NCBI GenBank assembly: GCA_964059195.1
Contig: CAXKWD010000006.1
Location: forward strand, 5,076,530-5,140,529
Origin: Ectobius pallidus
Taxonomy: Eukaryota; Arthropoda; Insecta; Blattodea; Ectobiidae
Direction of reading: 5' to 3'
DNA length: 64,000 nucleotides
Made by a program: the position numbers and the translations under genes. Numbering within the stretch: the stretch's first letter is position 1; each line of letters opens with the position of its first letter. The notes beneath the pieces are model-generated. The model worked only from the letters and a program-made list of their open reading frames with translations. It was not told the origin of the DNA and did no database searches. This document shows, piece by piece, positions 20,717 to 32,037 of the stretch.

Positions 20717-21833
20717 TAAGAGGGGACATAAGCCTACAGCTTTCAATGCTGAAAATTAGGCGAAGTTTCATTTTTCTTTCCCCTCAGCATTGAATTGTTG
20801 AGTAGCCTTGCAATCTGCCATGACTAGTTCTCAGTGATGGGAAGTAATCGGATTACAGTAACAATTCCTTTTTTGGTCCCATTTACTTGTAATCAATACT
20901 ATTTTTAAAAATGTAATTTTTACTCGTAATTTACTTCTGGAAATAAAATTGTAATTGTTACAATTTTGTAGTCGTTAGTATTAGTATCATTCTTGTCATC
21001 ACTACTGGTTTTGCAACTAACATCCAAATTAGAGTTAATATTAACAAAAAGTTACTCAATGTTTCTGAAAATATTCTCATTGATGTGTTTTTTGTTTGTT
21101 TTTTCATTACTAATTTGTGCCCAAACAAGGAATTTTTAGGTACTGCCATTTTGTAAAGTAATTGTAATTTTTCTGATTACTTTTTGAAAAAGTAATTTGT
21201 AATTGTAATTAAGTAAAATGTCTCTCAGGTAATTGTAATTCAGTCCAATTACTTTCTTTATGTACTTTTTCCATCACTGCTAGTTCTACAATTGCATACT
21301 ATTTTCATAATTAATTTAACTATTACAATTAATGGGTAATTATCGTTACAAAATGGCAGCCAAATTTTGTGTACTGAAGTCCCATTTCCAAGATAATTTT
21401 CATAAATACCAATATTTCTGAGTGATTCTTTTTTCTATCTATTTGTAAATATCATACGAAGAACATAATCTAGGATCTTTGGTTTATCTGCAGTACATTT
21501 TTTTTAAAAATAATTCTTCACTTATTAACTTCTTTAGAAATTTTTACGTAAGAAATATTTTTTTTTTTAAAATAAACTATTAAAGTTACATCCATGATTC
21601 TAGATAGTATGCAAGATGCAAGATATCCACGCAAGTGCATGCAAAATTTCACTGCATTATGTAATGATAATTACCCATTAACTGTAATAGTTAAATTAAT
21701 TCTGTAATTAGTATGGAATTGTAGTACTAGTCAATAAAGAGCATGCCAGATTGCAAGGCTACAGAACAATTCATAACTGAGTAAAACTTCACCTGTTTTC
21801 CAGCATCGAAAGCTGTATGTCCCCCCTTAAGTC
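20717..21833. mobile_element. Foldback element with ~200 bp arms
   Basis: The left arm (20717-20831 continuing at 21288-21370) and right arm (about 21630-21833) are reverse complements. Examples are GGGGACATA..CCTACAGCTTTC against GAAAGCTGTATGTCCCC, TTGCAATCTG.CATG against CATGCCAGATTGCAA, and TTAATTTAACTATTACA against its inverse. The spacer is 21371-21630. The left arm is split by a hAT MITE that the right arm lacks. Confidence 0.75.
20832..21279. mobile_element. hAT-type MITE (448 bp)
   Basis: The ends are CAGTGATGGGAAG and TTTTTCCATCACTG. The exact 8 bp duplication CTAGTTCT lies at 20824-20831 and 21280-21287. The inside is rich in GTAAT/ATTAC words (AAGTAAT, TGTAATTGTAATT), typical of this MITE class. 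No transposase. Confidence 0.9.
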
Positions 21834-22117
21834 TTCAGGTCTACAGATTTAGAACTTATCTGACAGAATCCAATCTTTGTTGAAGAGGCCAATCACTTAT
21901 GCCAATCAAGACACAAGTAAGAAAATCTCCATATTTTAACATAAGGCATATTCTACTAATCTTAAATCTCTGCTCTAACGCAAATTTTAGGATACATAAA
22001 TATGTCAGTAGCTGTAAAAGGTTAATACTCCTAACCTGCCACTAAGCTACAGTGAGTCCCACACAAGAGTGGATGCAAGAAGAGAACATTTCCAACAACT
22101 CTTGTGATGAGGTACAT
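21834..22117. other. Noncoding stretch
   Basis: No gene recognised. Confidence 0.3.
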
Positions 22118-22203
22118 GGTTATTTTCATTGTAATTTTAACTGTAAATGTGAGAACCCGAATCATTACACCAATCGCAGCTTTATTAGCGTAGATATTTT
22201 ACA
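22118..22203 (+). repeat. Dispersed ~86 bp repeat, copy 2
   Basis: It matches the reverse complement of 2190-2275 over most of its length. The 64-codon frame at 22052-22246 runs across it and is not supported as a gene. Confidence 0.6.
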
Positions 22204-22286
22204 TGAAAAAAACCCAAGTCAAATTGGCTGGCACGGGACTACCTGAATGCTACCATCTTCTCAGTAGGCAGTGTACAGAACGTTGT

Positions 22287-22868
22287 GTGGGCTTTCAAGA
22301 ACTGGAATAAGACAAGAGTAAATAGCAAAATATGTACTTAGGGCAGAGAAAGTAATGGTCGAGTTCTCAGATGGATTGACGAGAGAAAATATACAGTAAT
22401 TTCAATGCATAAGGTAGAGAATACCATGACCAGAAACTTACATTTCCCAGACAACAAGAATCAATGACTTTAAGGTTCTTTGTAAACAAATAAGAAAATG
22501 ATTAGCTCAAGTACTGCAGCTCACTGGGGCTATTTATTTTCCCTGACTGTTCCATGTTTTTGTACAAATTTCCCTGACTTTTCCGTTATTTTACAAAATT
22601 TCTCGACTTTCCCTGGTCGGAATGACTTTCCGGAATGTGGACACACACTGTGAGTTTTCCAAGAACTGGAATAAAAAAGAATATAAAAAAAAAATTGAAT
22701 TAGGCAAGAGAAAGTGACGTGCGAGTTCTCAGAGATGAATTATGACGGGAGGAAATAGTAATTTCACTGCTTAAGTTAGAGAATGTTGTGTGACAGAATA
22801 AGACAGAGAAAATAGCAAGAGAATTGTAAGAATTCCCAGAGATGGATTAATAAGAGAGAAAATAGCAG
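22287..22868. repeat. Direct duplication of ~140 bp with a partial third copy
   Basis: 22287-22425 and 22649-22787 align (CAAGAACTGGAATAA, GAGAAAGT.A, CGAGTTCTCAGA, TAGAGAATG). A shorter piece follows at 22795-22868. The interval 22540-22635 holds repeated TTCCCTGACTTTTCC words, a common dispersed-repeat signature. Confidence 0.65.
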
Positions 22869-23145
22869 GAGTGTTCCATACTTGGGGTCGTGGAATTCAT
22901 ATTTCTGAATTTAACATATTTGAGTTTGGCAGTGAAGAATTAAAGACAAACACGGCTCTCTTGACTATGGTCGTCTTCAAGCCACCCTACAGTCAGACAA
23001 TGGAACTACAAACAGAAGACTAGTGAAACCCAACGTAAGTTCAGTTGGGTTATGTATAGTAGTAGTAGTTCCTTAGATCGCGAACGATCTCTGGAGATCC
23101 ATCCGGATATGCACAGCAGTTTAGGTTGCCAGCCTGACATTACTC

Positions 23146-23330
23146 CTAGTTATGCACTGCAGCTCTCCAATTAGGTCTAGATTCTGCGAGCCTGATGATC
23201 TGGGCCCACTCCATCTTAAGGGTATCTTTGATCTCGTCTGACCATCTCAATCTTCTTCTGCCTCTCTTTCTACTACCTTCTGTGGTACCGATCATCAAGT
23301 CTTTCTCCAGTGATTCAGCTCTTCTAAGTA
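23146..23330 (-). pseudogene. RTE C-terminal tail
   Basis: The peptide includes RRAESLEKDLMIGTTEG, RKRGRRRLRWSDEIK and RPNWRAAVHN before a stop. This is the usual closing block of RTE polyproteins (basic RKRGR..RWSDEI and a final W.R..VH). It resumes the LINE frame just after the mariner insertion. Confidence 0.8.
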
Positions 23331-24197
23331 CAGGGTGGCGCATGAAATGTCATACACTGAAAATATGTAATAAAACGATTAATTTTGGGTTTAGAACTTT
23401 CAAATTTTATGACGATTAGCCTTAGTTCATGCATGGTTCGTTAGAAGGCAGCACTTGTCAATGCCCGATTCGATTTGTGAAACATTGCATATTGTGCACA
23501 TTTAACATTGTTAGTAAAAAATAGTGAGTTTGTGAAACATGGCGGACAAGAGCCGGTGGACGCTCGGATAGAAAGTGAAGACGGTGTTGTTTTACGCGGA
23601 GATTTCCAGTCATGGAATCATTGGGCCTTTCTTTTTTAACGTCAATATTAACAGTGCGCGCTACATGGACATGTTACAAAATAATTTTCTTCAGCACCTC
23701 TATGCAACAAGGCTACCAATGGAGACACAATAGTTCATGCAAGATGGAGCTCGTCCTCATACAGCAAACATTGTTCTTGATTTCCTGCATGAATATTTTG
23801 AACCACGTGCAATGTCCCATCGATATCCAGAACGTTTTCAGGGCGGTTCAATATGGCCGCCACACAGCCCGGATATCAATCCGACTATTTCTTCTGGGGA
23901 TATTTGAAGGAGACAGTCTATCGCAATAAACCTGAAAATCTAATGCAAATGTGAGCGGCCATCACAACTTTCTTTCAGGGACTGTCAGAAGACTTGTGTC
24001 GTAGAGTGGTTACAAACATCAGGGTTCGTCTCGAAGAGGTGATAACGCCAACAAGGTGGACATATTGAACACGTCCTGCATGCTCGTTAATCATGCACAT
24101 TCAGGGGAGTAATTTAGTATAAAATTGTATGACATATTTTGTATATTAAAAATTATATAAACAATCTAAACTGTATGACATTTCGTGCGCCACCCTG
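23331..24197 (+). mobile_element. Mariner-like element (867 bp) inserted in the RTE tail
   Basis: The TIRs are CAGGGTGGCGCATGAAATG and, inverted, CAGGGTGGCGCACGAAATG. Both continue TCATAC. TA lies outside both ends (23329-23330, 24198-24199). The 867 bp length suggests a large internal deletion. Confidence 0.9.
23733..23930 (+). pseudogene. Mariner-like transposase remnant
   Basis: The frame reads FMQDGARPHTANIVLDFL and then SIWPPHSPDINP. These are the second catalytic aspartate region (QDGA.PHTA) and the WPP.SPDLNP block of this mariner class. A stop ends the frame at 23905-23907, and the N-terminal half is missing. Confidence 0.8.
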
Positions 24198-24199
24198 TA

Positions 24200-24339
24200 G
24201 ATGTCCAAAATATGTCAGATTATTTTCAATTGCGGTTGCTGTCAGGGACTTTCCAGGTTTAACTTCTTCCAGAATTGACGCGTTTGTTCTTTTTTCTTTT
24301 CATGATACCCTAAGCATTTTTCTCCAAGCCCATAGCTCA
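24200..24339 (-). pseudogene. RTE connector region, degraded
   Basis: Pieces of RTE protein between the reverse transcriptase and the tail can be read in changing frames, for example a VKPGKSL block followed by TATAIENNLTYFGH just before the mariner insertion. An A-run (24351-24371) encodes a lysine tract that marks decay. Confidence 0.6.
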
Positions 24340-25032
24340 AAACGGTCGAGTCTTTTTTTTTTTTTTTTTATCTTTTTTGTGAAGAGTCCAACTTTCACTG
24401 CCGTAAAGCACAACTGGGAACACCAAGCTCTTTACCATAGACATTTTTGTTTTCCTGGATATGCCAGAGTCCTTCATTAATTTAGATAATTTTACCATTG
24501 CCACTTTACCTAAACCAATTCTTCTTTTAATTTCATGCTTGATATATCCGTCTTTATGCACCAGAGAGCCAAGGAATTTGAATTCTGTTACTACGTTAAG
24601 AGACTGATTGTTCACATTAGGCCTAATTGTAGCATCATCCCCGATGCACATGATTTTAGTTTTTGAAAGATTTAGGTGGAGTCCATAATTTGCACTAATA
24701 TTCATAACTGCAGTGATCATATCCTGAAGTTCATCAGCATTTTCAGCTAGAAGGGTGGTGTCATCCGCATACCTAAGTATATTCACTTTCCTGCCACCAA
24801 TTCTTACACCATCAGAGAGATGGTCCAACTCGACTAGTGAAATAATGTGCTCGCTGTAGACATTGAACACAGCTGGGGAAATTATACAGCCCTGTCTGAC
24901 ACCTTTGCAAATTTTGACCCACTCAGTTTCTCCTTGTTCGATCCTCACTTTTGCTATTTGGTCAGTGTACAAGTTTTTAACAATTGATATGAGATGCTCT
25001 GGTATGCCGATGTGTCTCATTGCTTCTAGCAT
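24337..25032 (-). pseudogene. RTE reverse transcriptase, palm and thumb
   Basis: Visible motifs are GVRQGCIISPAVFNVYSE and ILRYADDTTLLAENADEL (catalytic DD). They are followed by GLHLNLSKTKIM and KFLGSLVHKDG, then VFPVVLYGSESWTL of the thumb. The first palm motif lies upstream in a shifted frame. The frame ends in a lysine run produced by an A-tract. This is the polymerase copying element RNA at the target site. Confidence 0.85.
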
Positions 25033-25474
25033 CCTGTTGTGGTCTACACAATCGAAGGCCTTAGTGTAGTCAATAAAGCATAAATAAACTTTCTTCTGGA
25101 ATTCTTAGGCTGACTCTAAGATCCATCTTAGGTTGGCTATGTGATCACGGGTGCCCCTGTTCCTACGAAATCCTGCCTGGTCTATTGATATAGCTTGCTC
25201 AGTAAAATGTTCCATTCTCTTCTGTAACACTTTCAACATGATCTTGCTGCAGTGCGAGATTAAAGCTATTGTCCTGTTGTTGGTGCATTCTCTAATGTCG
25301 CCCTTTTTAGGAAGTACTATGAAAACAGATTTCTTCCATTCTTCTTTTATCCAGATCGTGTTACAAAGTTTCCTTATTATAGGAATTAATTCTTCTGTGG
25401 CTCCTTTGATCAGTTCAATTGGCAGATTATCACTGCCAACTGCTTTGTTGTTGGGAGTGTGCTGTATAGCCCAT
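25033..25474 (-). pseudogene. RTE reverse transcriptase fingers and first palm motif, frameshifted
   Basis: RTE-like coding can be followed through this interval only by changing frame. The reading includes a FIDYTKAFDCVDH-type first palm motif near 25080-25045, supplying the first catalytic aspartate region. Confidence 0.55.
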
Positions 25475-26842
25475 CTAATTTCCTCTTCCAGGATCAGGGG
25501 GCTCAGGTTCGTATGAAACCTGTTCCGAACTGCCTATTTTTGAAAGTTCTTTCTTATATAGTTCTTCAACATACTCTTTCCATCTGTCTAAGATATCTTT
25601 TTTATCTGATAAAATGGCTCCGTCTTTATTTTTTATTGCCCCTGAACTGGGTACAAATTCCCGAGACAGTTTACGTATAGTGATAAACATATCACGTGTT
25701 CTGTTTGTCAGTTTGTTTTCTTCGATCTCCTTGCACTGAGATTTGATATAGTTCTCTTTATCTCTTCTAGCTAATCTTTGAAAATCAGAATTTAGTTTGC
25801 GCACTTGCGTTAAGTCATCATTAATCTTAGCCTTACGTCGCTTTTCTGCTATTGTTATTGTTTCTGCGGATAGCCATCTGTTGCGCTTTTCTTTTGCTGT
25901 ACACAAGATGGTGGACTTGACAATATTCCACCATTGGTCAGCACTCAAATCATCATTATCTGGTAGAGCTTGGATTTTTCCTTTAATTGTTGCACGAAAG
26001 TCCTCGTTGATAGCTTTTGTGTCATATTTCATTGTTTTTACGGGCAGACTGTTTGGTTTCTTTAACTTGAGTTTAATTTTAGCTATCAAAAGTTCATGAT
26101 CAGACCCACAATCTGACTCTGTCATAGTTTGAACATCTTCAAATGCACTTCGCCATCTGTTCTTGCCTAAAATATAGTCAATTTGGTTCCTATGTCTGCC
26201 ATCAGGCGATGTCCATGTATAAAGTCTTTCCATGGGTTTCATGAATGTCGTGTTACTTATGAATAGGTTGTTTTCCTGACAAAATTCAATTAGATTATCA
26301 CCTCTTGAGTTTCTCTGACCAAGTCCAAACCTGCCAGTAACATCAGCTACTGGTTTGTCACCTACTTTGGCATTAAAGTCACCCATGACCACAAGGAAAG
26401 TTTTGCTCGGAATGCTGTCTATGATGTCTTGTAACTGCCCATAGAAGTTGTCTATTTCACTGTCTTCGGCATCCGTCGTAGGAGCGTAAACCTGCACAAT
26501 GACAGTTTTGACCGGTTTGGTGTCCACTTTTATCCAAATTATCCTATCATTTATCGTATTGTACTCAGTGATAGAATTTGCCATATTACGGTGAGCTATT
26601 AAAGCTACCCCATTTTTCCTGTATTTCTCAGATCCTGAGTAGTACACTGTGTATTCACCACATTTCACATGGCCTGTACCAGACCAGCGCATTTCACTTA
26701 TGCCTAACAGTACTATACCTAATCTATCCATTTCACTTAGTATAACGTCCATTTTACCAATGTTCATCGTCCTTACATTCCACGTACCTAACAAATTCTT
26801 CTTAGTCAAGCGAGTCTTTTTAGAAAAGTTTGGCACCTTCAT
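25475..26842 (-). pseudogene. RTE endonuclease and linker, 455-codon frame
   Basis: The endonuclease nicks target DNA for target-primed reverse transcription. It has LGTWNVRTMNIGKMDV, then GISEMRWSG (catalytic E), VQVYAPTTDAED, VMGDFNAKVGD (D and N), RLYTWTSPDGRHRNQIDYIL and CGSDHELLIAK (catalytic D-H pair). The linker continues to RRKAKIN and the region before the polymerase. The endonuclease looks complete, but the frame ends before the polymerase core, so the gene is broken. The Met at 26842 is the first in frame and sits just before the endonuclease. Confidence 0.9.
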
Positions 26843-27031
26843 TGTCTCGTCTCCATGGGAAACGAAAAGGCCTAATGACTACTCGTTCTGGCCAAAAATC
26901 ACTTTTGTCTACTTTGGAAGATTCTTCCTCTCGTACACCTACTTTCAAGGCTTTATTAACACCCACACTCTTCAGCTCCTCGCATACTATTTCACAGTTT
27001 ATGTGACATTTCAGATATCTGACTAATGGCC

Positions 27032-27190
27032 GGTTCCACCGACAGTCTTTAAATATACCCAAACGAAGACTTTAGTAACGTGCTATTACTGTATAACGTC
27101 TGCGTTAAGTGGACACTGTTCCACCAACACTTTTGTCGTTAAAGTAAACACCCGTTTCCAAACGCGCGTTAGAAGGCAGGCAATCTTGGT
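27032..27190. repeat. Fragment bearing GGTTCCACCGAC motifs (left)
   Basis: GGTTCCACCGAC lies at 27032-27043 and GTTCCACCAAC at 27118-27128, with several CGTTAA words. A related stretch in opposite orientation lies at 30190-30366. It may be the broken end of a TIR element. Confidence 0.4.
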
Positions 27191-29050
27191 ACACAAGTAC
27201 GTCATTAATATACAAAAATAAGAAACTAGACAATCTATCAGATATTACAAATGCATTTAATAACCACTTCATAAATATTGCAGAGAATTGTGTTCCCACC
27301 AACAATACCAGTGTCAAGGTAATAGACCTTCTGACAAAATCTACAATTTGTAACCATAAATTTGAAATCACACTGACTTCCTCTATAGAAATTGAAAAAT
27401 ATAATAAAATTGCTTAAAAGTAAAAGCTCATCTGGATGGGATGACATAAGTAATAAGCTATTAAAAAGTTGCTGTTCGGAACTTAGTAAACCCCTTAGCC
27501 ATATATTTAACTGTTCACTAGAAACTGGAATATTTCCTGAAAGAATGAAACATGCAATTGTCAAGCCCCTGTTTAAAAAAGGAGACAAAAATTTACCATC
27601 AAATTACAGGCCTATATCGCTCTTAACTTCATTTTCAAAAGTATTCGAAAAAGTTGTATATAACCGCATAGTTTACTATCTTAATTTGAATAATATTCTT
27701 ACACCATCACAATTTGGTTTTAGAAGTGGCATGTCTACTGAAAATGCTACATTTAAACTCACCACAGAAATACTGGAAGCGCTAGATAAAAAGAAATATA
27801 CGTTGGGAATTTTCTGTGACTTAGCTAAAGCATTCGACTGTATAAATCATGAACTATTAATTGAAAAATTGGAACATTATGGAATAGATAATTTAACACT
27901 GAATTGGTTCAAATCATACCTGTCTGATAGAACTCAAAATGTCGTAATAAATGGAAAGAAATCTAATCTAGGAGTAGTCAGAACTGGAGTACCACAGGGA
28001 TCAATACTAGGACCTTTGCTATTTTTAATTTTCATCAATGACTTGCCACATAACTTAAGTGACGAAACAAAGGTATTGCTTTTCGCGGATGACACTAGTG
28101 TTTTTGTAACAGGAAAATCCCAGGAACAACTGGCAAGAGTAGCTACAAAGGCTTTTCACGAATTAAATATATGGTTCCAAGCCAATAAAATGACGCTTAA
28201 TATTGAAAAAACCCACTTTATTCAATTCAGAACAAAACAAAGATGTACCCAAAACCTTGTAATTAATTACCAAACACAAAGCATAGAAGAAATTAGTAAT
28301 ATCAAATTTTTAGGATTACAAATTGATCAACATCTTGACTGGAAGTCACATATTGAAATGATAATTCCACAACTAAGTTCAGCATGCTTTACCTTAAGAG
28401 TCCTGAATCAGGTATTAAAACAGGATGCCTTACGCATGGTGTATTTTGCAAATTTCCACTCGATAATGAAGTATGGAATCATATTCTGGGGTAACTCGAC
28501 CCATAGGGATAAAATATTTAAGCTACAAAAGCAAGCAATTAGAATAATGTGTGGAAAGAAAAGGAGAGAATCATGCAAACCGCTCTTTGAAAAATTAAAA
28601 GTCCTCACTCTCACAGGGGAGTATATATACTCTGTTATGTGTTATATGGTAGATAATATTGAGAGATTCCAAACTAATAGCAGTGTTCATGAACATATTA
28701 CTAGAAACAGGAATGATTTACATAGACCGGTTAATGCATTAAAACTTTTTCAGAAAGGCGATTATTACTCCGCAATACAGATATACAATAAGCTTCCAAA
28801 CAACATTAAATTATTATGTATTCAAAGAAAAAGCAAATCCTTCAAATGATCTCTCAAGAAATTTTTAATGACTCACACCTTCTACAATATGGATGAGTAT
28901 TTCCAGTTTGAATAAGTTTATAGTGTAGTATATTATATATCATTATTTATTACTTGCTTGTATATTGTAATCTGACGTGTTCTATATCCTTGAGTCCCAC
29001 TCAACACAGGATCTACAGAACGAGATAACTACATCTACATCTACATCAAG
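27190..29050 (+). mobile_element. 5'-truncated CR1/Jockey-like LINE
   Basis: Coding similarity begins at about 27196 (a run reading NAFNNHFINIAE precedes the polymerase). The long frame covers 27392-28849. The 3' end after 29015 is an ACATCT-type microsatellite tail. The endonuclease and ORF1 are absent, as usual for 5' truncation. Confidence 0.85.
27392..28849 (+). pseudogene. LINE reverse transcriptase, 485-codon frame
   Basis: It contains KPLFKKGDKNLPSNYRPISL (fingers), FCDLAKAFDCINHELL (first palm aspartate), GVPQGSILGPLLFLIFINDL and VLLFADDTSVF (catalytic DD). NIKFLGLQIDQHLDWKSHI and a C-terminal region ending near YSAIQIYNKLP follow. The polymerase core is intact. A TGA at 28847-28849 truncates it: in-frame sequence resumes as SLKKFLMTHTFYNMDEYF up to 28914. 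Upstream coding is shifted by a frameshift near 27400, so the Met at 27392 is not the original start. The GVPQGSILGPLLF wording fits the CR1/Jockey group. Confidence 0.88.
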
Positions 29051-30189
29051 CTTCTCATACATTCACTGTCGCTACTGCCAACATACAATGTTAAACCTGA
29101 GAACACACGACTAGTAATTTTCATATTACATCATTCAAAATTATAAATATGTTGAGTGAGTATTGTTTTTTTATATATCGAGATGCAAAAATTGAATGTT
29201 ATATTGTTTCCATGCCCGATTCCTTCGCCATTCAAAGTCATTTTTCCATTGGCAACGTTGGCTGCTATGGTTCACAGTAGGCCTACAGCAGAAAATAAAC
29301 ATTAGTAGTAGAATGCAATTATTAATGTTATTCATTTTATTAATGCAGTATATTATACAATTTATGATGTTGCACTCGCACTATTAACCTATCATAACTT
29401 TATCATAATTTTTTAAGCTAACCTGTAATTCTTTCGATGCTATTGGTATCAAAAATGTATCAAACATAAAATGTGAATTGGGCCTAGGCTATACGCCTAC
29501 TGCTGGTGTAATACTATTACAATTTATTATACCGTATCATAAAATTATTGCAAACTATTACAATGTGATAAGTGCACAGCTTAGCTCTTACCTTAATTTT
29601 GTAGTCATAGGAGATAGAAAATGGCATTTTCCTGGATAAACACAGGAATAACACACACAAAAAACGATTTGACTTAGGCCTAATTTTTCTTCAATAACAA
29701 TAAACACCGTGCACTCTTAATTTATTGAGAAGTAATCCAATAGAGATATATTAATCAATTTCACATTTCGTAAACCTACTAGTAATAATACAAGCTAGAA
29801 AATGACAAATACACAGCGGCACTTTCGATGGCATGTAGCCTAGGCGTAACTATGAGCGAAATACTTCGGAATACTGTTGTATGTCGTGCAACTGCGAAAA
29901 ACATTTTATTTTGTAACCACTCGCCTGCTTCAGTGTTACAGTGCAAACTGATCCTCTCGTCTGAGTGACTAGTTTGTCTTGTGGAATGTGAGAAAACCCC
30001 AGATCCTGCTTTTGTGTTCATGCTGAGGGTCACATTCTGCTAGGCTACCTGACTGCTCTACCCTAGCAAAGAAAATAAATTAATCACTCCCTTGTATTCA
30101 TGTTATTCTTCAGAAACTATAATTAATGCATTAATGTACTGGGTTTATTGTTTAATGTGGATAATATTGCATATTGTAGCATGCAACCA
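29051..30189. other. Noncoding stretch
   Basis: AT-rich with AGGCCTA words. The small frames at 29196-29387 and 29779-30033 show no family motif. No splice-bounded exon was convincing. Confidence 0.4.
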
Positions 30190-30366
30190 CATTCGGCCAT
30201 CTTGTTTCCAAGCAAACGCGAGATTTAACGCAAGGAATTTCTGTCTTTAAGTTAACGCAAGTATTAACGGGCGTGATGGACTAATCAGGCTCGGTGGAAC
30301 CTAAACATGGTACAAGCAGGAGAAAACGACGCGTTTTAGCCGTAACGAAGGTCGGTGGAACTCGCC
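30190..30366. repeat. Fragment bearing GTCGGTGGAAC motifs (right)
   Basis: CTCGGTGGAAC (30290-30300) and GTCGGTGGAAC (30351-30361) are the inverse of motifs at 27032-27128. It joins the 3' end of the LINE ORF1 remnant. Confidence 0.4.
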
Positions 30367-31398
30367 ATAAATCTGAGCGATCAGTATCTTTGTGTAGCTT
30401 GCCAACACACCTCCATATTATTTTATCGCCAGCGCGCAGCGCTCTTGCCTCATTGGTAAGTTTTTTGGATCCCACTATTGTGTCTTGTCTTAACCTTGTT
30501 TTAGGCTTGATGAAACCTTGTCTTGTCTGAGTAGTATGAACTTTATTAGCATTATCGTCAGCGTACTCCTCAGCCTGTGAGTCTTCCACTGAATCAGTGT
30601 CGTCAGATTCTTGATGGTGATAGTTCTTATACTTGTTGCTGTGTTTGTATCTCACTTCTTTGAAGCCATCCGTTCCAAAGTTTGGACCGTGCACGACACT
30701 TATACTGTGAGCATCATTTGTGTTGTTTAGATCCACTGAACCGGTTGAGCCACTGCAACCTCAGAACTGTCGTGGGTTTCCCGAGTTTTCTCCATTATAT
30801 GCTTGCTAATCATTGGTTCTTGATCATTGACTGACTGAGACATCACATTCCCATTATCTTTCTGGCTGGTTTGGGTTTTTGATATTTCTTGTAAAGAATG
30901 AGGCATTGTTTGCCTTGTACAGGTACTCGATTGGGCGAGTGCCTGACTTGCAGCTTTCACTTCATATCAGACATCAGTTTTGAGCTTCATTAGCTGATCA
31001 GACATACTGTTAATTTTAGAGTTCATTTGCTCGATAACTTCTTGTGGCAGCGCTTTCTTTATTTCTTCGGCTATGATGTCATTCATAGCTTCCTTCATGT
31101 TTTTCAATTCTGACCAGATACCCTTTAATTCTTCCTTTTTTCTTTTCAACATCACTAAATCCTCTTTGCATCCTTTGCACATCCATAGAAGTGTGGTGCT
31201 TTGTATCTTTAATGTAGCGAAGTCCCCGGCGCTTATCCCGGCACATTCCTTATGATACCATTCCTTACAACGCCCATCACAGCCTACTGCAGCGTCCGTT
31301 TCTAGTACAAGCTTCCCGCAGTTTCCGCATGAAGCGTTGTCATCCTTTCTGCCAGTTTCCTGTGACTCCGACATCTGGTTATGTATACAGGTATTCAA
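30281..31398 (-). pseudogene. LINE ORF1 with PHD finger and coiled coil, broken
   Basis: ORF1 proteins of this type bind element RNA. The N-terminal part (31398-30967) holds a Cys-rich PHD finger (CGNCGKLVLETD, GCDGRCKEWYHKECAGIS, LLWMCKGCKEDL). It is followed by a Lys/Glu-rich coiled coil (LKRKKEELKGIWSELKNMKE). One in-frame TGA at 30967-30969 separates it from 30960-30727. A one-base shift near 30730 leads to 30736-30281, which contains ALRAGDKIIWRCVGKLHKDT. The likely start is the MSESQETG methionine near 31374. The endonuclease/polymerase frame does not follow, so this is an ORF1-only fragment. Confidence 0.8.
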
Positions 31399-31570
31399 AG
31401 CTTACAGTCTACAACTGTTCCTAACCTAACTTCCACTGACTGAGATGGTGACGGTAAAGGGGGTCTACCAGACAATGGCAAAACGGTTCAGCCCTGAACC
31501 TTTCCCCTCGCAAGCTGCTCAATGCCGGTTATGAAGCTCACGGCTCAACTTTGGAATAAGTCCCTTCAAA
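31399..31570 (-). other. Probable 5' untranslated region of the PHD-finger LINE
   Basis: A moderately GC-rich stretch directly upstream of ORF1 in the same orientation, before an AT-rich boundary near 31575. No promoter motif was identified. Confidence 0.35.
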
Positions 31571-31998
31571 AAAAGTTTGTTTCCTGCGTTTTTCTTGTAT
31601 TTAAGAATTTTTAGGGCCTACTCGTCATTAACATTTTTTTTCTGTATTTTTTTTTTAATTACACAAACGTTTATATCATTTATTTATATAAACAGATTAA
31701 TTGCAAATTCGACGAATTCTTTATTTACCAGGCACGCGCCATTTTGGATTGGAGACGTCATGTACTGCTGCCAACATTGCTGGAATTGTGTACCCTAGGT
31801 CACGCTGCCAATTTCCAACGTAAAAACACTGACTCTAATGCGCAATTTCGTAACGCTATGGTTGAAGCTGCAGCTAGCACTTCCAATTAAATTAAATGTA
31901 CCGAAATGTTTGTTTGATCTATTTGTGATGGAAATGAATGTATGCAATTCTAAAATCAGTAGGCCTACAATACCTCAAACACTAGTACAATATTTACA
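31571..31998. other. Noncoding stretch
   Basis: Nothing recognised apart from T-rich tracts near 31640. Confidence 0.35.
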
Positions 31999-32003
31999 AC
32001 AAC

Positions 32004-32036
<33 letters not shown>

Positions 32037-32037
32037 T
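31999..32037. repeat. (AAT)n microsatellite
   Basis: A continuous AAT run of about 13 units, similar to the tails of the LINE 3' ends in this region. Confidence 0.9.

Larger units (their letters stand above)
23055..27062 (-). mobile_element. RTE-type non-LTR retrotransposon, decayed and interrupted
   Basis: On the minus strand an apurinic-like endonuclease (26842-25475), a reverse transcriptase (about 25474-24340) and the C-terminal tail (23330-23146) lie in order. An ACT-repeat 3' tail follows near 23075-23057. The 5' limit is uncertain; an overlapping 80-codon frame reaches 27062. Frameshifts separate the parts, and a mariner element splits the tail at 23331-24197. The domain order with no separate ORF1 and the motif wording are those of the RTE clade. 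Confidence 0.85.

Noticed and set aside
26820..27062. 80-codon minus-strand frame upstream of the RTE endonuclease, considered as ORF1
   Set aside because: No coiled coil, RRM or zinc motif; used only as an uncertain 5' limit of the element.
31577..31798. 73-codon plus-strand frame
   Set aside because: Phe/Leu-rich product of a T-rich tract; no motif.
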